Origin: Catenaria anguillulae PL171 | Lineage: Eukaryota; Blastocladiomycota; Blastocladiomycetes; Blastocladiales; Catenariaceae | Assembly (NCBI GenBank): GCA_002102555.1 | Contig: MCFL01000188.1 | Location: 1-47,934, forward strand | DNA length: 47,934 nucleotides | Direction of reading: 5' to 3' | Shown: one piece after another, positions 31,646 through 42,400 of the stretch | How the letters are laid out: every line of letters begins with the position of its first letter | Position numbering within the stretch: the first letter of the stretch is position 1 | Translations under genes and position numbers: made by a program | Notes under the pieces: model-generated | What the model was told of the DNA's origin: nothing | Databases searched by the model: none | What the model saw: the letters and a program-made list of their open reading frames with translations, nothing else

Positions 31646-32594
31646 TTGGTCGTCAGACATGACCAATATAGGCGTTTACACAGCACACGCCGAATTAGGC
31701 TCATTATCGAGAATGACTCCACTGTACAGTCACGAAATCGGGAGCAAGAGCAGCAAACGTGGCGTGGCGTCGAGATTGTGCAAAGACTCGGAGCATATGG
31801 GAGCGGCTTAACGGGCAAATGTTGCTTGATGGTACTTGTCGCTGGGACGAACCGAGAGAATACCACCGTCAGATATTGATTGGACAACAAAAACAGGAAT
31901 GAACAAGGTTCCACGGACATACGCCCCAGCGCAGTGAACAATCAGGGACACCCGCTGAAGAAAATGCTTCAAATGTATGCTCCATGCATGGTTGCGTGCA
32001 CGGCGTAGGATCGAGAGTGGGTCCTGCTGAGGAGTATGGGCAACGGGTGTAAGCAGCGGCCTGGCTTGACACCTGCGATCGAGGTGATCGCCCTCAGTGA
32101 GGCGCAGAGCCGCAGTGTGAGACACAGATTTGGGTGAGACCTTCCAGCTTGAGTCTTTTTCTGGGTGCAAGACCGAGCACGCTGTATGCATGCGGCCACT
32201 ATTCTTGGACCACGAATGCGCAGTGCCATAGCAGTAGAATTAGGGTGGCGACAGAGCATTTGTCCGCCTCCGCCACAGCGAAGCGATTGGGAACTCGACG
32301 CGCGTGACAGGGATGACTGGTGCACGGCTCTGGAGCGAGCCGATGCCAAGTGTCATTGGTACCGGCCACTTCATTCGCAACGGCGTCTCGTCGATAATGC
32401 TGGCCTGAAGCTTCCAAAAGCCATAAAGAGCCCGATCTACCCCTGGGACTTTTCCCACACCTGAATCCCTCATCAGACTGCACTTCTATCCCATCCCCAC
32501 TCGAGATCCGCTGACTTCTTACCCCATAGACCCTCGTACTACACGCGCAAGCCCCTCACATTCCAGTGTCACCTTCCCCGTGTTTCTTTCCAAA

Positions 32595-34141
32595 ATGCGC
32601 TCGCTTGTCCCCATTCTCGCTGTCATGCTCTTGGCGTATGCTGCGCTTGCCTCGGCAGCATGCCAGCAAGTCCGCATACGTCGTCCGTACTCGTCCCTGT
32701 CACAAAAGGAGCGCGCCGATTATGCCAAGGCCATCAGCACCATGAAACAATCGGGTGCTTTGGATCGCATGACGCTCAAGCACCGCACTGGAATCAAGTA
32801 TCACCTGGTATGTCTCGGATGTGCGTGATCATTTCACCATGTCTCCATGTACATATACTAATGTGACTCTGTCCGTCCTACATCATCGATCATCAGACGA
32901 CTCAATTCCTTCCCATGCACCGTGCCATCCTCAAGGAGTTTGAAGACGAAGTCATCAAAGCCAACCCTGCCATCCAAGGTCTGCCGTACTGGGACGAGCT
33001 CGCCGACTCTGCCGCTCCGCTCTCCTCGACCATGTTTGCCACAGACGGTGTCGGCGCGATGCAACCGGGCGCGCTTACCGCCCCATTCGCGGGTCTCACG
33101 GACGACTCTGGCCGTGTTGTCCAACGCCGCCCCCGCTCCACCATCAGCGGCAAGTTCAACTGGATCCCGTCGTCGGTCAGCATGGCCGCTGCACTCAAGT
33201 CATTCAAGACATTTGGCGAAATGAGTGGCGTGGTTGAAGTCGTTCCGCACAATGCTTACCATGGCATGATTGGCGGGCATGTGGGCGATCCGCGCATTTC
33301 GCCTGCCGACCCAGTGTTTTACTTGCACCATTGTTACATTGACTTGTTGTGGGCCGTGTGGCAGGGGTTGGCGCCCGAGAACGTGGCCAATTTGGAAACA
33401 GGACCGGGCGAGTTGGAGGTCAAGTTGGGCGACGGGACGGTCTTGTACGAGAAGAAGTGGAAGAATGCCGACATGATCAAGTACGAGGACCAGCTGTGCT
33501 ACCGCTACGAGTCGGCATTGGTGCCGCCGGCGTCGTCGTCTTCGAATGGCGGCAATGGTGCGAACGGTTCCGGAAATGGAGGCAAGGCCAAGAAACGTGG
33601 CTTCTTCAGCAAGTTGTGGAAGGGAATCAAGGGAGTGTTTGGTGGCGGCAACTCGTCTGGTGGTCGCAAGCAGCAAGATGTCGGCGTCTCGACCAACGAA
33701 TCCACAAACAGCTTTCCGACCAACACGACTAGCTTTGTGCATGGCGTCGACCCGCTGCCCGAATCGGTGATTCGTCAACTCATGCCCACCATGGATCTCG
33801 AAATGGCCATCAAGAAAGTGCGCGCAGCAGAACGCAGGGTCAACGAGATTGCAGCGCAATTGGCCGCGCAAGTGGAAAAGGACTTGACGAGTGCCAAGGA
33901 TGAGAAGGAGGCCGAAAAGGTGGCTGATGCTGTGCCTACGGTGCAAGACTTGGTTGCGGGCAACAGCCGTAAGGCCAATGACGGAGGCAAAGTCAACGGT
34001 CCCAAGAAGGCGGTCAAGGAGCAAGAAGCCCAGGACGAGCAACCGGCGGTGACCCATAAAGTAGAAGAGAATGGTGCGGAAAGAGCTGCTTTTGGCTTGG
34101 CTATTGTTGTTGCCACCATCATCAGCTCTCTTTTCATGTAA
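32595..34141 (+). CDS. Tyrosinase (type 3 copper) with signal peptide and hydrophobic C-terminal tail
   Basis: Copper monooxygenase that oxidises phenols toward melanin-like pigments. Two exons, 32595-32807 and 32897-34141, with an 89-nt intron in phase: 485 residues. Signal peptide MRSLVPILAVMLLAYAALAS. CuA: YHL-TTQFLPMHRAILKEFE across the splice junction, with Met where most tyrosinases have Trp before the His; a further His in LKHRTG. CuB is intact: PHNAYHGM, then DPVFYLHHCYIDLLW. After the core (~residue 285) comes a Gly/Ser/Asn linker, a strongly cationic amphipathic patch at ~300-320 (KKRGFFSKLWKGIKGVF), a charged coiled-coil-like region, and a final hydrophobic segment AAFGLAIVVATIISSLFM that looks like a GPI signal or membrane anchor. 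Secreted or wall/membrane-tethered is inferred. Confidence 0.88.
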
Positions 34142-34472
34142 CGATCGCGAGTATATAAGTCACGAGTGGTTGTTCCTTGCCTTCATCAGGCTGGTGTTGC
34201 AAATTATTTTTAAGGGTTCTTCATAGTATCACTTCAAATTATTCAAATGTATTCACATTCTATGTCCTTGCGATTGCATCGACGTTTGCCCATCCTCGGG
34301 CACATTAGCCCAGCGACTGGCTGTCTCTGCGTTCGTTGTGTGGAAGGCTGGACGAGAAGTGGACGGAAATCGAAGGACTCGCCTCCCAAACCGTCATTGA
34401 TAAATTTATGTATCACGACTGTAGCCCATCCCCCTGCTCTGTAAAAGATTGTCCCTCAGAACAGTCAAAGCA
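34142..34472. other. Intergenic region
   Basis: AT-rich 3' flank of the tyrosinase followed by a short leader for the next gene. No coding signal. Confidence 0.4.
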
Positions 34473-37008
34473 ATGAAAACCATGAAACCGAAATGTTTTC
34501 CAACCCGCCCGTTTACCGACAGCTTGCCTATCGAGCTCGTCCTGTCTGTGTTTGCCCTGGCAAGTCCATCATCAACGCTACCGTCGTCGACTCGCGCCGT
34601 TCACTCGGTGCTTGTCTCACCGGAGAATGTACTTGTCCAGCGATCGTGGCGAAACCGGGTCTTGCTCGGCGACGGAACCGTTGCAATCTGCGACTGGGAA
34701 ACGGAGCTGACAAACGAGCAAGAAGAATACTTTGATGCGCCACAGCTTGCCGGCTCTCATCCACTGTTCATGCTTCGTGCCCAGCTCGAGGGTGCACAGG
34801 GCAGAAGCACACCCGCCTACGCCGCATCTCCTGCGCCGTCCGTTCCGCCGGCGTATCCCTTGGTCTCCTTGGATTACGTCACGTACTTGTATTCGCCCAC
34901 TGGTCCATTTACTCCGAAACTGGCAATCATTGCCGCCGACGACTCGGCAATTGGAACGGAGTTGGATCGGTTATGGAGGCATCATTTCGGTTGGCGGCCG
35001 CGGTGGGATGATGAGAACGACGAGCAAGATGAAGAGCAAGCCGATGACGAACCCGAGGTTGGCGAGCAGAATGCAGGGACAGGCGGAGTCGCAGCGCAAG
35101 CGGGCGGGCCGCCCGATACGCAACCTCAAGCGCCGGCACCTCCCAAAGTCCCACTGTACTCTTGGTGGCAACCCATCCCAGATGCATTTCATGTCGTTTT
35201 TTACCTCATTCGTTCAGGCCAACTCGATGCTCTCGAACACGCTCTGGTCCGACTCGTGCAGCACATCCCCGGCCTCGTCACCATTGCTGCCGGGGCCTCT
35301 CGCTGGTGCATGCTGTGCCTTGACGACCGTTCACGCACTCGCGATTATTTTTCTCTCCTGATCGAGGAAGAACCCGACGCGGAAATGACCTTCAGCGAGT
35401 TTCTAACGACCATCACCATGTTTGAATGGTCTTTACCGACATTGGAAACGGTCTTACGTGCGCTCAACCTGTCCGCTAACATCGTTCTGTCCGTGGTCAA
35501 CGGCTCTATCTTTCAATCTCGCTTCCTCAGCTTCATCGAGGGCATGACCGATGCAGACCGCGTGATGGAGCTCGCAAATTGGCTTGAGCGCCATGATGCT
35601 CCATTCGCGCTATTCCCCTTGTCGCATAAGTCGCGGGCCCTGTCCATGTTTTCACGCTTGCTTTTTGAACACGATTTGCCGAGTGCAGCAAGAGCGTCAG
35701 ATCCAGAGGCGTCCAAGGCTCACGTTGAAAACGCCATTTGCGGCTTCATTTTGTCGTCGGGTCACGGAGTGAAAGTTGTGGCGATTGCCATGGAAAAGCA
35801 GTTGTTGAGCGTCAATGGATGGGGATACGTTTTGGCGCAGCGTACACGTTTCACGTACAGTGGCGATACGTTGATGGCGGCATTGCAAGAGACTCTGCGT
35901 GAGACTGCCATGTGGAAAGACGTTGTACATCAAGGTATGTTGATATTGCCAGATGGCTGCTTTTGGCATCACCCTCACTCAATCGCGCTCTTCTTTTACA
36001 GCCATCATCCACAGCATGACTACTCAGGACTCGACCTATTTCGCTCGTGCGCGGACCTTACTCATCAACTATCTCGTCGATCTCGATATCGACCCAGTCG
36101 ACTATTTATTTGACCATGCAGCAACATGGACCAACGAGCAACTCGTCAAGCTCTTTTCCACGAGTCCAGAGCTGCCGTGGTCGCGTCCAACAGCACTGTC
36201 GCACGCTCTCGACCGGTTCGTTCACGAGTCGCCGTCCACTTTGACGTACAAGTGTCGATTCTTTTACGAGCAGCTCGCAAGCAACAAGGTCCACATTGTT
36301 TGTACCCTCTTTCGCATGTGCTTGAAAGCATCTGGCCACCAAGGCATTGATCCGACCCCTGACCTGCCTTCATCCGTTCCAGAATGGCTTGCCCAATTCA
36401 GCCATCAGCACATGGCATTGCTCATAATGGGATTCTTGCACGTGTTTGGCCCGCTCGACTCGGCCAACCAGCTTGACCTTGCCACTCCCGAAAGCGCTCT
36501 TGATGTATTGCGTGCTGCCTGGGTCGCAAGTCTCCCGCCACCTGAAGAGGCAGCACCAACGCTGACGTCCTCGCTGCCGGCCCCATTTGCACACAATCTC
36601 TTTGATCTCGCAGCATCTGTTACAGCCAAGGGGATTTATGAAGGATTCCGCAGTGCTCCCGAAATGGACAGCCGTGTCAAGATGATGTGCAAGCTGTTGG
36701 TTGACCTGGAACCCGATCTGGTCTTGATTGCCATGGATTGCGACTGGGAGCGTGTTGCTGAAGCGGTCAAGGACCAGTTTGACTTGAATGACATGGCGGC
36801 GGCGTCGTTCTCTCGGTCGATTGCGGGGATGTGCATGTTGACGCCTGTGACCGTGCTATCGGAAGCGCTTGCGGTGTACGAGTTGCAAAAGGAATCGAGG
36901 TCGAGGATCAAGGAATTGCTGGAGTTGCGGCTCAAGGTTGAGTATGCGCAAGCGGAGGTAGCTGTGCGGGTGAATATTCTCTTGAATCAATTGAGAAAGA
37001 TAGAGTAG
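34473..37008 (+). CDS. Large F-box-like protein, otherwise unrecognised
   Basis: Two exons, 34473-35934 and 36002-37008, joined by a 67-nt intron (GTATGT...ACAG) to give 822 residues. Near the N-terminus SLPIELVLSVFALAS resembles the first helix of an F-box and is similar to the LPIELAQEVLVAAI of the gene ending at 45464. An acidic, Gln/Ala/Pro-rich linker covers ~residues 185-235. The rest is helical with recurring Trp and Leu/Arg pairs and no catalytic signature; the C-terminal ~45 residues (LKVEYAQAEVAVRVNILLNQ) could be coiled coil. Possibly a member of a lineage-specific family of F-box/helical-repeat adaptors for SCF ubiquitin ligases; this is inference. The ATG chosen is the first in frame. 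Confidence 0.6.
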
Positions 37009-37413
37009 TCGGCTGTTGTTGATGATGTGTCCACATTCCCCTTCTCGCTCTGTCGCTGTATCAATTCCATTGTATTGCGCCTAAGTTGTTTCCCATCCAC
37101 GGCCACACAGCCGGAACGATGGCAGTCAGGAGCCAATCGTCAAAAGCGATCGGCGGACTTGGGCGATCTCTTTCCTACGCTGTTACGTACCAGCCCAGGT
37201 AATATTTGCAATGCCTCATGTCGCGACACCATTACGATTATGCTCCGACAGTATTGCGATTCCAAGCAATTGACTGCCAAAACATACTTTACGCATTCGC
37301 CTCAATACGCACCGATCCGCCAATTCCGTGCCTTGGACGCCTCACTGGTCACCGATCACCTCGTCAGCCTTCAACCCTTGAACCATCGCAATCGACATCA
37401 CAATCAAGTCATC
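37009..37413. promoter_or_regulatory. Intergenic promoter region of Rpn3
   Basis: About 400 bp between a stop and the Rpn3 start on the same strand. No Rpn4-type PACE element (GGTGGCAAA) was found by eye on either strand. Confidence 0.35.
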
Positions 37414-39110
37414 ATGACCCCTCCCGCCGCCGCCACCAAGCCCGCCGCTGCAGCCCCCGCCGATGAATCTGCTGCCATGGACGTGGACGTTGTTGAGCCC
37501 GTCGTCGACCACGAAGCGCTCTTCCTCGCCGGTTCGTCGTCTCTCGACGGCCGTGACTTGGCCAATTGCACCACGCGTTAAAACGCTCACGATCATGTGT
37601 TCGGTATTTATCACATGTTTTACATAGATATCAAGAACAATGTGCAGCTTTTGGAAAAGGCCGTGGCCGACCTCGAAGACCGTTTTGTCACGCGTGTCTT
37701 GCGCACCACACCCTCCATCCGCAAGCGCTTGACTGCCCACTTGCTTGCGCGCGCATTGGTCCAATCACTCGTTTCGGGTATGCTAATGCCACCTTATGCC
37801 ATGGTTCACTCTGTTTTTGATTGCTTAAGCGCTTCATGCGGTTATTCACAGACAGCGTCATCCGCACCACCGTTTTGCCCTTGCTCGGCGACGTCGACAC
37901 GTCCGAGGCCATGGCTGTTGACTCGTCGTCCGACGCCGCGACTGCCCCTGCCGCTCCCAAACAATCGACGCTGCCCGAGGCCCAAGTGTACCTGGGCTTG
38001 CTTGCCATTATCTTTTTGCACGACCAACAGCGGTACACGGAGGGCATTTCGCTGTCCACGGCCGTTGTCCAGCTGATTCAATCGTCCAACCGCCGCACCC
38101 TCGACGCACTGGGCGCCAAAGTCTACTTTTACTATGCGCGGTTCCACGAACTGGTGCCTTCGGCCGCGCAACCGTCCCAAGTCCGGTCGACGCTGCTTGC
38201 CCTGCATCGCACGGCGACTTTGCGCCAAGACGACGAATCGACGGCCACATTGCTCAACCTGATCTTGCGGTCGTTGCTGCTCGCTAACCAGATTGAGCAA
38301 GCAGACAAGCTCGTTGCCAAATCTGGCGGTTTGCCCGCAAGCGCCTCCAACACGCAAGTTGTCCGGTACCAGTACTATGTGGGCCGCATTGCTGCGCTGC
38401 AGCTCGACTACACGGGCGCACACTCTGCGTTGCAGCAAGCGATTCGCAAGGCGCCTGGGTCGCCCGCCACGGTTGGGTTTTTGCAAGCCGCGACCAAGCT
38501 GGCCATTCTGGTGCAGTTGCTCATGGGCGAGGTGCCTGAACGCTCCACGTTCCGCCCACCCACGATGCGTGCGCCGCTCGAGCCGTACCGGCAGCTCGTG
38601 CTGGCTGTGCGCCAGGGCGATTTGGCCGCGTTCACGGCGGCCGTGGCAAAGGGCACGCCCGTGTTTGCCAAGGACCGGACGCTGACACTGGTGCAACGTT
38701 TGCGGCACAATGTGATCAAGACGGGCATGCGCTTGTTGTCGGTGGCCTACTCGGCCATTTCGCTCAAGGATATTTGCTTGCGCTTGGGCTTGGACTCGGA
38801 AGAGTCGGCAGAGTACATGGTGGCCAAGGCCATTCGCGATGGTGTGCTGCAGGCCAAGATCGATCACGGGGCCGGCGTGGTGAGGAGTGGCGCGGCAGAG
38901 GCACTCGCCGATGTGTATGCGAGTCGTGAGCCGCAGTTGGCGTTCCATTCGCGCATTGCGTTTGGGCTCGAGTTGCACAATGCCAGTGTCAAGGCCATGA
39001 GGTATCCCGATCGGGTCAAGCGCGAGACGTTTGTGGACAGCGAGGAGGCCAGGGAGCTGGAAAAGGATATTCAAATGGCGTTGGAGGAGGGAGACATGGA
39101 CGATTTCTGA
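37414..39110 (+). CDS. RPN3: 26S proteasome regulatory (lid) subunit Rpn3/PSMD3
   Basis: PCI-domain subunit of the 19S lid. Exons 37414-37531, 37628-37777 and 37852-39110 join in phase to 508 residues, the normal size. The disordered start contains an acidic MDVDVVEPVVDHEALFLA; then DIKNNVQLLEKAVADLEDRF and VLRTTPSIRKRLTAHLL match the conserved N-terminal repeats. The PCI domain lies at about 330-460 (YRQLVLAVRQGDLAAF; LRHNVIKTGMRLLSVAYSAI; YMVAKAIRDGVLQAKID). It ends in the family's acidic tail DMDDF. Introns of 96 and 74 nt are GT-AG. Expected essential; constitutive expression likely. No anomalies. Confidence 0.93.
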
Positions 39111-39480
39111 GCTACGAGAGGTTTCAGGGCTCCCTGCCATGCATGTTCGAGGAGAACGAGAGTGGATTGTCTTGTTGTTGTTGGTTTGTCTCTCTTTTTT
39201 TTTTTTTTAATTGTTATCCACATTTCACCCTTGTTTGTAAACGCATCGTGTCGAATTGTTACATGTTAATTAAAATGTCCTGGCGACGAAGGACAGAAAA
39301 CAGTGAGTCGATGCTCGAGTGGTCTGTTCGCATCGCATCGCATCGACGAACAGCCAACAGCCGACAGCCGACAATATGAAGAACTCGCGATGATGCCCAC
39401 TCTGCGGGGCCAACATCCATTAGTCCCATGCATTGTTGACCCAATGAATTTCAGAGATTAGCAGTGACTCTTCCCCACAC
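39111..39480. other. Intergenic region with T-tract terminator-like sequence
   Basis: After the Rpn3 stop there is a run of T around 39196-39208, then AT-rich TTAATTAAAA near 39266. The rest is the short leader of Sen1. Confidence 0.4.
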
Positions 39481-42400
39481 ATGTCGCTCTACTCGATCCT
39501 CACCGACCGCCAAGTCGTCCCGCACCACCAGGTCTATCATGCCCTCGCCGTCCTGGCTGCGGCCGTTTCGTCGCCCGACCCGATGTCCGACAATGTCCAG
39601 GCCGAGCGCATCATGCCGCCTGCCGTCGTCAAGCAGCCCTCGGCCATCAAGGCCTTCTTGCAGGCGCTCTGGACACATCCGGCCTTTGTCGACCCGCTCG
39701 CTTCGGGTTCCTCGTCCCTCGAAGCATACCCTGGGATCGCGGCCATTCCGCACTGCGACACACTTGTCATTGCAGCGCTGGCTGACGACCCAGCACTTTC
39801 CATCCCGGCCCGTCTGTTTGGATGGACCACCTACTTTCTCATCCACATTCAATCCGCAACCGGCGCATCGTCATTGGCATTCTACGAGTCGTACAACTAT
39901 GTCACCCGTCACCTCCTCACGGGCCTCGCCGACCTGTCGCCGAAACCCATCTCGGGTTATGCGCGCGATTTCATGTTCCGCCTTGCCATCGGCATCCTGG
40001 GCACATTCATGTCCCCGCCCGACGACCCGCTGTCAACGGCCCGTGCCGTGGACAACGCTCAATGACCCGCGCGTCAGCTACATTGTCATGTCATATCTCA
40101 TGCAGCGGCCAGACGACGAGCTGACATGCACGGTTCTCGGGGAACTCTGGTGCACGATGCAGCGTGGACGGCCAAGGTGTGGGACCGAGCAATTATCCCC
40201 GATGTGGTGGATCCTGGACTTTGTTGCAACTTGTGCCCCCCGATACAGATGCAGGAAGGAGTGTTGCCGACATGTTTCTCCAGTCGGGCGTCATGGATTG
40301 TGCGCTCAAGTGGCCACGCAAGCTCGTCATGGACCTTGTTATTGCCTGCCACCAAGTGGTCTCGACTCCTCCTCTGTCTGTCATTTGGCACCACCCAACA
40401 CCCGCTCCTGTTGTTGACACGCATTTTCAACGCTTCAACGCATACGGCGCTCTGCTGGAATCCTTCATTACCCACGTGTTCTACCGGAACGCACATCTCG
40501 CCGGGGCGCTCCTAGCCGACCAGCAGTTCCAGTTACTCTTGCCGGACCTGCTCACCACGACCCACGCAGGCCTACAGCGCGCCGCCATGCAGTGGCTTTC
40601 GCACCAGCTCGACGTTGTTTCTCGCTTCAGCACACGCGACGCCTTGTTTTCGTATTCACCGCTTATCGAAAATGCATCCATTGCCATGCTTTCTCGATTC
40701 GCATTGCTCAACTCGCGATCAAAGGTGTTTGTGCAAACCATGTCGCAGCACGTCATGTGGATCAAGGACCAGGTGGCCATCACCAAAACCGCCGCGTCAT
40801 TGACTGTGGCCGTGCACTACTATGCCAGCTTTTACGCCATCGGGTTGCAGATTGGCAACAATGAGGCCGCACCCGAGGACGACTTTGACTCGTTTTCCGC
40901 CACCCAAACCATTGTGCACGACGCCGTGTTTGAAGTGCTCGGGCATTTGCGCAAACAGACGGTGAGTTGGCCCGCCACAGCCACGGCCGCGGGGGCAGAG
41001 CACGCAGCCGCCATGGCCGATTTGTTGCTCGGGTTGACGAAATGGGCCAGGCTAAAGGATGCGTCCTTGTCGGCAATTGTGTTTCGGCTGTTGCACGAGC
41101 TGTTGGACGTGGCCAAATTACGCCGCATTCCACTGTCGCAGGCGGGCATGGCAGCCGTCGAAAAGATTGCCACGGATACCAAGGGCAAAAAGAGCATGTT
41201 TAGCGAGCAGCAGCGCAGCGCATTGTTTGTCTTTGTGAGCTACTTTGCAGCCAACGGTGTCGGGCAAACGGCAGTGCCGCTGCCAACGCAAGCGGCACCG
41301 CCGGGGCGGCATCCGAGTCAGCAGCACCGAGAAACCCCGCCGCCGTTGCCGACGGCAAGGGAGTCCAGTGTGGTACGCGAGGTGGTGGACTTGCGCGACG
41401 ATTCGCCCGAGCGCGAAGTGCAACCTCAACCATCTGCTCCTTCTCGTGCACCGGCCATTCAGCCTGCCGCAGCGTACGCGATTCAGCCTGTTCCTCGGCA
41501 ATACAAGCAACCAACTCGTCCATCAGTCTCTACCTACCACCCACCATTGCCTTCCAAATCGGCCACGCGCCCAACCACGGCTCAGTCCTCCACCTCCTCG
41601 TCCACCTCACGCTCGGCACAACCCGCTGCTCGACCGCCACCGCCGCCGCCTCGCGCACCCACTCCACCGACTGTACCCGAAAAGCAGCTCGCCAAACCCG
41701 TTTCCAAGGAAGAGCTCCTGCGGATGGAAGAGGAAAAGGAGCGGCAAAAGAAGATCGACCGTGCGGCGGCCGTCGAATCCAAAGCCGCGGCCGCTCGCCA
41801 AGCCATGATTGACAAGATGACCGAGGCAAAGGCGGACGAGCGCAAGGCGCTGGCGCGCGTGCGCAACCAGGCGGCCAGTGCCGCGACTAGAAAGACGGTT
41901 AAGCTGATTGATGTGCAGTTCAATGGCGTTGGCGTTCGGTCGGGCGTGATTGGCGCCGATGATGGGTTGAATGGAGTAATGCAGATGGCGGGTGGTGCGA
42001 CGAGGAGGCATGAAAAGTTGCCGCCGCCCGAAACGTTTGAGGGCACGCTGGTTCAGTGGGACTATTTTGGTACTGGTCTCGTGCCCGTGTACAAGTTTCC
42101 GTCGGCAGCGGGACGATCGCAATATGCACGCATTCGGGAGAGGTACGATAGTGTTCGGGCGTATTACGATGCGTTTGAGCCTTTGATTATGCTAGAGACG
42201 TGGGCGGCAATGCAGAGGGCAAAGGAGGAGGGGATCGGGATTGTGGTTGATGTGGAAGTTGGTGATGGTGCGTTCATTTATCGCTGAGCTGGCTGATTCG
42301 GTCCAAGCCCCAACTGATTGTGCATCTTCCTCGGCTGTAGTGACCATGTCCTCAAACGTCATGGAAGTCAAGGTGCTGCTGCCCGCCAGCAACTGCCGCG

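Larger units (their letters stand above)
30845..32594. other. Intergenic region with repeat copy B and tyrosinase promoter
   Basis: 1.75 kb, AT-richer than the genes. The left third contains repeat copy B. Between about 31650 and 32470 I see no protein-like frame or recognisable site. The last 100 nt is a C-rich leader before the tyrosinase ATG. Confidence 0.45.

Noticed and set aside
37842-39140. 432-residue open frame antisense to Rpn3
   Set aside because: It mirrors the GC-rich codon pattern of the Rpn3 exon on the other strand, is Arg/His/Gln-rich and resembles no protein; the sense frame is a confident Rpn3.
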